Shown here: positions 59,847 to 64,000 of the stretch, piece after piece
Position numbering within the stretch: position 1 is the first letter of the stretch
How the letters are laid out: each line of letters opens with the position of its first letter
Assembly: GCA_038329865.1 (NCBI GenBank)
Contig: JBBQNK010000014.1
Coordinates: 1-64,000 of the forward strand
DNA length: 64,000 nt
Reading direction: 5' to 3'
Origin: JANMES01 sp038329865
GTDB taxonomy: Bacteria > Planctomycetota > Phycisphaerae > Tepidisphaerales > Tepidisphaeraceae
Program-made: the position numbers and the translations under genes
Notes under the pieces: model-generated
What the model saw: the letters and a program-made list of their open reading frames with translations, nothing else
The model's database searches: none
Told to the model about the DNA's origin: nothing

Positions 59847-60287
59847 ACCGCTAGCCGCCGCGACATCGAAGGCACGAAGTACGCTCTTTGACTTTAGCTC
59901 CTCAAGCAGCGCGGCGGTCACACCCGGACCCGTGACGACACATTCAGGATGGAAGTTGTCGTACGCTCCCAGTTCCAGCACGCCGTTCCGCTCAATCTGG
60001 ACGTGGATGATCGCGCGCTTCAGCCCTGCGGCCATCACCTGTTTTAAGATAGGAGTGGCCGTTTCCGTCGTCAGGCGAAGCACGACGAAATCCTGACGCG
60101 GCAACAGCGTGTTGCGCTTCAGAACGTCCGTCTCCTCACGGCTGACGATGAGGTCGTCGGAGAACCGGCAGTGCGACAGGTCTCCCTCCAGGGAGATGCG
60201 GGCGTCACCGGCAAGCTCGTCCATCAGCCGGCGCAAGAATCCCGGCTTGTCGCGGACGACTGGGTTATGGATGACACCGTGCGCCAT
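59841..60287 (-). CDS. Hypothetical cassette-like protein
   Basis: 148 residues. Soluble, mixed alpha/beta: RRLMDELAGDARISLEGDLSH, SREETDVLKRNTLLPRQDFVV, TPILKQVMAAGLKRAIIHVQIE. No domain recognised. The stop TAA lies inside the GGATAAC end of the attC-like hairpin, and a matching GGTTATCC is just upstream of the ATG (60289-60299), so the ORF is bracketed like an integron cassette. On the minus strand a TATAAT (60304-60309) precedes it. Function unknown; the gene arrangement is the notable part. Confidence 0.6.
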   Translation of the reverse strand: MAHGVIHNPVVRDKPGFLRRLMDELAGDARISLEGDLSHCRFSDDLIVSREETDVLKRNTLLPRQDFVVLRLTTETATPILKQVMAAGLKRAIIHVQIERNGVLELGAYDNFHPECVVTGPGVTAALLEELKSKSVLRAFDVAAASGG

Positions 60288-60288
60288 A

Positions 60289-60299
60289 GGTGGATAACC
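60289..60299. repeat. Copy of the GGATAAC/GTTATCC boundary motif
   Basis: GGTGGATAACC (plus strand) is the reverse complement of GGTTATCCACC at 59839-59849, so the ORF between them is enclosed by an 11-bp inverted repeat. On the minus strand GTTATCC occurs at both cassette edges in the same orientation, as expected for cassette recombination sites. Confidence 0.6.
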
Positions 60300-60303
60300 T
60301 ACT

Positions 60304-60309
60304 ATTATA
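60304..60309 (-). promoter_or_regulatory. Candidate -10 box upstream of the cassette-like ORF
   Basis: TATAAT on the minus strand (ATTATA on plus), perfect to consensus, is 16 bases upstream of the ATG at 60287, which would give a very short or absent leader. No convincing -35 is seen at 16-18 bases. Confidence 0.3.
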
Positions 60310-60349
60310 CTGCGTCACGCGCAAGATAACGTTCCGCTGCGATGTCTGT

Positions 60350-60380
60350 TTAATCTGGCGGACTCAGTCCGCCAGATTAA
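60350..60380. repeat. Palindrome (TTAATCTGGCGGACT...)
   Basis: TAATCTGGCGGACT pairs with AGTCCGCCAGATTA almost without a loop. It lies in the 234-base gap between the cassette-like ORF and the glutaminase gene, which otherwise shows no gene. Confidence 0.6.
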
Positions 60381-60521
60381 TAGCTCAAATTGGAAACCGC
60401 AATTCTGATTCTATGTTCAAACTTCAACAAACCTATCGATTTTGGCAAGCCCTGTCGGTTGGAAACGATCAACCTTCTTTCGACGCCATGAAAATCCAGT
60501 AATGGCCAATGCCGATTTCGT

Positions 60522-62441
60522 TCAATCGAGGGCGCGGATTTCGGCGTTGGCTTGGCGCAGGCGGCGGGCGAGGGTTTGGCCGGTGTTGCGGTAGAGTTTG
60601 AGCAGCAGGGTGGGGTGGGACGGGGCCGCGTCGTGCAAGGCGGAGATCGGCAGGACGAGGCAGGTGGTCGGGGCATCGGCGATGACGTCGGCGGTGCGGG
60701 GGCCGCCTTCGAAGAGGGAGAGTTCGCCGAAGGTCACGCCTTCGCCGACGGAGCCGAGGCGGCGTTTGCGGTGGTCGCCGGGGCGCTTCACGCTGATTGT
60801 GGCGCTGCCGGAGACGAGCATGAAGAGTTCATCGGCCTGGTCTCCTTCACGGACGATCGGTTCGTCGGCCTTGAAGTGCCGCGTGAGCAGGAGGGAGCCG
60901 AGCAGCTCGAGTTCGGCCGCGTCGAGATCGGCGGCGATGTCCATGCCTGCGAGCGAGATGATCTCTGATTCCGAATCGCTTTCGCGCTGGGCTTTCTCGA
61001 TGAGGCGGTCCTCGCACCATTCGATGGCTTCGTCGACGGTATCGACGAAATCTTTTTCGCTCCAGGGAAGAATGGTGGCGCGCAAAAGTTCGTCGCGCAG
61101 CGCATGCGGCAGGCCGGCGAAGATCAATTGAACTTCCTGGCGCGCAAGGTATTCCCTGTCGTCGGCCAGGAGGGATTGGGCACTGTGATCCACGCGGCTG
61201 ATGTGGCGGCCGTCAAGGATGAGGTACTGAACGCCGTCGAGTTCTGCTTCGATCTTGCGGACGACGCGTTCGATGGAGGCGAAGAACAGATCGCCTTGCA
61301 GCTCGTGGACCTGAATGCCCGAGCCGACCTGGTCGAGAATCGCCTGGTGGCTCGGGCGGCGGATGCGCTTCGATCGGACCTGGCTGCAGCGGTAACTTCG
61401 CCGCAGCGCCACGCTCAGCGGCATGTTCTTGTCGAACAGGTGGAGATTGAAGTGGGAGGAAAGATCTTCGCACACGCCGATGCCGCGCACGCTGTTGCCT
61501 TGCGAATCCAGCGGCGGCGAGAAAACGCCAATGCCGAACTGCCCCGGCAGCACGGCGATGATTCCGCCGGCCACGCCGCTCTTGGCGGGCAGGCCGACGC
61601 GGTAAATCCACTCGCCGGAGAAATCGTACATCCCGCAACTGCTCATGACGCTGAGGAGGTTGCGCATGTACTTCGGTTCCAGCGCGGCTTCGCCCGTGAT
61701 GGGATTCACGCCATTGTTCGCCAGCGTGGCGGCCATGATCGCCAGGTGCCGGGCGGTGACGAGGATGGAGCACTGCTTGAAGTAGAGATCGAGGTGATCC
61801 TCCACCGGTTCCTCGATCATATTGGAGTTGAGTTCGAGGTAAGTGATGGCGCGGTTGCGATGGCCGGTGGATTTTTCAGAGCGGTAGACGGATTCATCAA
61901 TCGCCAGCGGCTCGCCGGCGAAGCGGCGGAAGAGATCGAGGATGCGTTCGAGCCGAATATCGTAGGTGTTGCCTTCCACCATGGCGGTGGTGGCGATCGC
62001 GCCGGCGTTGACCATCGGATTGAACGGGCGATTGCCGCGCTCGTCGAAGACGATGGAGTTGAACGCTTCGCCGGTCGGCTCAACGCCGACATGGCGGAGC
62101 ACGTGCTCCTGCCCGCGGTCCGCCAGCGCCAAGCCGTACACGAATGGCTTGGAGATCGACTGAATCGTGAACGGCAGTCGGGAGTCGCCGACTTCGTAGA
62201 CGGTGCCATCGAGCGTAGCCATGGCGATGCCGAAGACGTTGGGATCGGCTTTGGCGAGTTCAGGAATGTAGGTGGCGACTTGGCCGGAGGTATCAGCCTT
62301 GTGACGACGATGGATCTCCGCGAGCCGTCGGTAGATGGCGGAGTCGCTTGGCGAAGATTCGGGCATTTTTTCTGATCGCGGCGGTTCGGGCGGAACAATA
62401 TCAGATACATCGCGACGATTGCAAATGAAACTGACGGTCAT
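60522..62441 (-). CDS. glsA: Glutaminase fused to STAS and cyclic-nucleotide-binding domains
   Basis: 639 residues from ATG 62441, which overlaps the mutM stop by ATGA; ATG 62366 is the alternative. Residues about 45-330 form a serine-dependent glutaminase (FTIQSISKPF gives the Ser-x-x-Lys pair; NPMVNAGAIAT; GLPAKSGVAGGI). About 385-485 is a STAS-like domain (LFFASIERVVRKIE; LILDGRHISRVDHSA). About 510-620 is a cNMP-binding domain with FGELSLFEGGPRTADV as phosphate-binding cassette. It hydrolyses Gln to Glu and ammonia; the tail suggests regulation by cyclic nucleotides. Confidence 0.88.
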   Translation of the reverse strand: MTVSFICNRRDVSDIVPPEPPRSEKMPESSPSDSAIYRRLAEIHRRHKADTSGQVATYIPELAKADPNVFGIAMATLDGTVYEVGDSRLPFTIQSISKPFVYGLALADRGQEHVLRHVGVEPTGEAFNSIVFDERGNRPFNPMVNAGAIATTAMVEGNTYDIRLERILDLFRRFAGEPLAIDESVYRSEKSTGHRNRAITYLELNSNMIEEPVEDHLDLYFKQCSILVTARHLAIMAATLANNGVNPITGEAALEPKYMRNLLSVMSSCGMYDFSGEWIYRVGLPAKSGVAGGIIAVLPGQFGIGVFSPPLDSQGNSVRGIGVCEDLSSHFNLHLFDKNMPLSVALRRSYRCSQVRSKRIRRPSHQAILDQVGSGIQVHELQGDLFFASIERVVRKIEAELDGVQYLILDGRHISRVDHSAQSLLADDREYLARQEVQLIFAGLPHALRDELLRATILPWSEKDFVDTVDEAIEWCEDRLIEKAQRESDSESEIISLAGMDIAADLDAAELELLGSLLLTRHFKADEPIVREGDQADELFMLVSGSATISVKRPGDHRKRRLGSVGEGVTFGELSLFEGGPRTADVIADAPTTCLVLPISALHDAAPSHPTLLLKLYRNTGQTLARRLRQANAEIRALD

Positions 62442-63247
62442 GCGCTCGAGCGCTTCTGGCATTGCGGGCAGAAATGCGTGGATCGGCCGGTGAGTACGAT
62501 CCGGCGGATCGAGGTTTTGCAGGTTCGGCAGGGTTGGTCGGCCCGGTCGTAGACTTTGTGGAGCTTCTGAAACGAGCCGCGTTCGCCGTTGGCGTCGACG
62601 TAATCGCGAAGGCTGCTGCCGCGAGCTTTGATGGACCGCCGCAAGACCTGCTTGATCGCGCGGCTGAGTCGCTGGATTTGAGCCGGCGAGAGTTTGTTGG
62701 CGGGCATCAGCGGGTGAACGCCGGCGACGAAGAGGGATTCGTCCACATAGATATTGCCCAATCCGGCGATCAGGTATTGATCGAGCAGGGCGGATTTGAT
62801 CGCCCGCCGGGTGCCGGCGAGGCGTTTGCCGAATTCGGCGGATCGGAGGGAAAGCGGTTCTGGACCGAGGGCGGGGTCGTCGGGGCTTTGGCCCATCCAC
62901 CAGATGCCGCCGAACCGCCGGGGATCAACGAATCTCAGCTCGGATTCGCCGAATTCGATCACCAGATGGGTGTGCGGCGCGCGGGGCTGTTCCGGCCTCG
63001 TCACGGTCAGTCGTCCGGACATGCCGAGGTGAATGTAAAACCGATTACAGTCGTCGAGCGAGAAAACAATCCGCTTGGCCCGCCGGTGGATAGTTAGAAC
63101 GAGTTTCCCAGCTAGCAGTTGAGCTAAATCGAAGCCCGCAGGGGTGAGAATGTCGCCTCTCAAATGCTTGACCGCTGTAATCTTACGATTGATGAGAATC
63201 GGCGCGAGCGAATCAACAACGGTCTGTACTTCGGGTAGTTCAGGCAT
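62438..63247 (-). CDS. mutM: Formamidopyrimidine-DNA glycosylase
   Basis: 269 residues. Excises 8-oxoguanine and related lesions and cleaves the abasic site. MPELPEVQTVVDSL is the invariant start (Pro2, catalytic Glu3). It keeps a helix-two-turn-helix region (GLGNIYVDESLFVAGVHP) and ends in a zinc finger (CRTCKTSI...THFCPQCQKR, four cysteines). Upstream of and translationally coupled to the glutaminase fusion by a 4-nt overlap, an unusual pairing. Confidence 0.95.
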   Translation of the reverse strand: MPELPEVQTVVDSLAPILINRKITAVKHLRGDILTPAGFDLAQLLAGKLVLTIHRRAKRIVFSLDDCNRFYIHLGMSGRLTVTRPEQPRAPHTHLVIEFGESELRFVDPRRFGGIWWMGQSPDDPALGPEPLSLRSAEFGKRLAGTRRAIKSALLDQYLIAGLGNIYVDESLFVAGVHPLMPANKLSPAQIQRLSRAIKQVLRRSIKARGSSLRDYVDANGERGSFQKLHKVYDRADQPCRTCKTSIRRIVLTGRSTHFCPQCQKRSSA

Positions 63248-63397
63248 GGGAACTTTTGTGGCTTGGCGGCGTCTGAGTCTTTAATTGCAAGGAGTATAGC
63301 ACGCGAGTACATTGCAGTGGACTGTGGAGCACCTGCCGAGTTCCCCCGTCGTGTCAGACCGTCCCTATATTGTTTTTTCATCCGCTGGAGAGCAAAC

Positions 63398-64000
63398 ATG
63401 GATTCTAAGCTGGGTTTGGTAAAGCCGGAAACAACGAGTTTGGCTGCCGAGGAGTTGGCGGCGGTCGAGAAGCTGCAAAAGGGCTACCACGACATGCGCG
63501 CCGAGCTCGGCAAGGTGATCGTCGGGCAGGAAGCTGTGATCGAAGAGCTGCTGATCTCCATGTTCTGCCGCGGCCATGCGCTGCTGGTCGGCGTGCCGGG
63601 GTTGGCTAAGACGTTGCTCATCTCCACCCTCGCCAAGACGCTCGGCCTGAGCTTCAACCGAATTCAGTTCACGCCTGACTTAATGCCGTCGGACATCACC
63701 GGCACGGAAGTCATCGAAGAAGACAAGACCACCGGCGGCCGGCAGATGCGGTTCGTCCGCGGGCCTATCTTCGCCAACGTGATTCTGGCTGACGAAATCA
63801 ATCGTACCCCTCCGAAGACGCAGGCCGCTCTGCTCGAAGCGATGCAGGAGCACCAGGTCACGGCCGGCGGCAAGCTGCATCGCCTGCCGCAACCGTTCTT
63901 CGTGCTCGCCACGCAGAACCCGATCGAGCAGGAAGGCACATACCCGCTGCCTGAAGCCCAACTCGACCGATTCATGTTCAACATCAACGTTGGCTACCCG
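63398..64000 (+). CDS. MoxR-family AAA+ ATPase (partial, runs off the window)
   Basis: 201 codons from ATG 63398 are visible. N-terminal helix (VEKLQKGYHDMRAELGKVIVGQE), Walker A LLVGVPGLAKTLLI, Walker B VILADEINRTPPKTQAALLEAMQE and sensor 1 FFVLATQNPIEQEGTYPLPEAQLDRF are the classic MoxR pattern. MoxR proteins act as chaperones that cooperate with VWA proteins; a VWA protein lies at 44766, too far to claim a pair. The gene continues beyond 64000. Confidence 0.92.
   Translation, partial: MDSKLGLVKPETTSLAAEELAAVEKLQKGYHDMRAELGKVIVGQEAVIEELLISMFCRGHALLVGVPGLAKTLLISTLAKTLGLSFNRIQFTPDLMPSDITGTEVIEEDKTTGGRQMRFVRGPIFANVILADEINRTPPKTQAALLEAMQEHQVTAGGKLHRLPQPFFVLATQNPIEQEGTYPLPEAQLDRFMFNINVGYP

Noticed and set aside
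60413..60502. 29-codon plus-strand frame (MFKLQQTYRF...)
   Set aside because: Too short, no ribosome site, and lies in a gap with palindromes only.

Overview
The window reads as a chromosomal segment of a GC-rich, Gram-negative, soil or sediment type bacterium, most likely from the Planctomycetota (Phycisphaerae/Tepidisphaerales-like). This is an inference. It rests on a planctomycete-style prepilin gene, Thr/Pro/Gln linkers such as TQPTSRP and SQPTTSPTT in exported proteins, and lpxD, ompH/skp and bamA genes that indicate a lipid A outer membrane. Many intergenic gaps are filled with long hairpin repeats. No phage, CRISPR array or rRNA operon was seen. There is one tRNA (Cys).

Layout. 1-610: the 3' end of an IS3-type transposase, then a C-terminal (BRCT) remnant of NAD-dependent DNA ligase. 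680-19380: housekeeping and small membrane genes on both strands: a WYL-like protein, glmM, a GT-C-like membrane enzyme, serine acetyltransferase, an HU-like protein, bioF, an ECF sigma factor with a small partner, rlmN, a pilin-like gene, a beta-helix lipoprotein, a hemolysin III protein, an RRM RNA-binding protein, a SpoU methyltransferase, pdxA, ribE and an SDR. 19945-33673: one long plus-strand exopolysaccharide cluster with a flippase, five glycosyltransferases, a pyruvyl transferase paired with an FrhB-like Fe-S protein, a polymerase/ligase, a hexapeptide acyltransferase, a PssD/PssE (Alg14/Alg13-like) pair and a degenerate sugar nucleotidyltransferase. bioD follows it.

34456-38338 (minus): a DsbA-like/peroxiredoxin pair, an ArsR-SRPBCC-SnoaL operon and a GGDEF diguanylate cyclase, which is divergent from a GAF-AAA-Fis sigma54 activator at 38572-40212. 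40353-44652 (minus): the envelope block bamA-ompH-lpxD. 44766-52294 (minus): a VWA protein, two exported hypotheticals, the type IV pilus assembly genes pilM-N-O-P, which overlap by 4 nt each, and hemW. 52387-58308: an FHA protein, a small lipoprotein, a PhyH-like oxygenase, tRNA-Cys, an MscS channel and ilvC. 58418-60380: a repeat-rich accessory stretch with two unrecognised ORFs; one is bracketed by attC-like sites, as in an integron cassette. 60522-64000: a glutaminase-STAS-cNMP-binding fusion, mutM, and the start of a MoxR-family ATPase that runs off the window.

The least explained signal is the set of hairpin repeats. About fifteen inverted repeats sit in gaps, many with arms of 20-37 nt and five built from degenerate 8-11 nt tandem words. 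One appears to supply the start and signal peptide of a lipoprotein. A separate 23-nt palindromic element sits in different reading frames of two protein genes. The attC-bracketed ORF is the best candidate for a mobile gene-capture unit.
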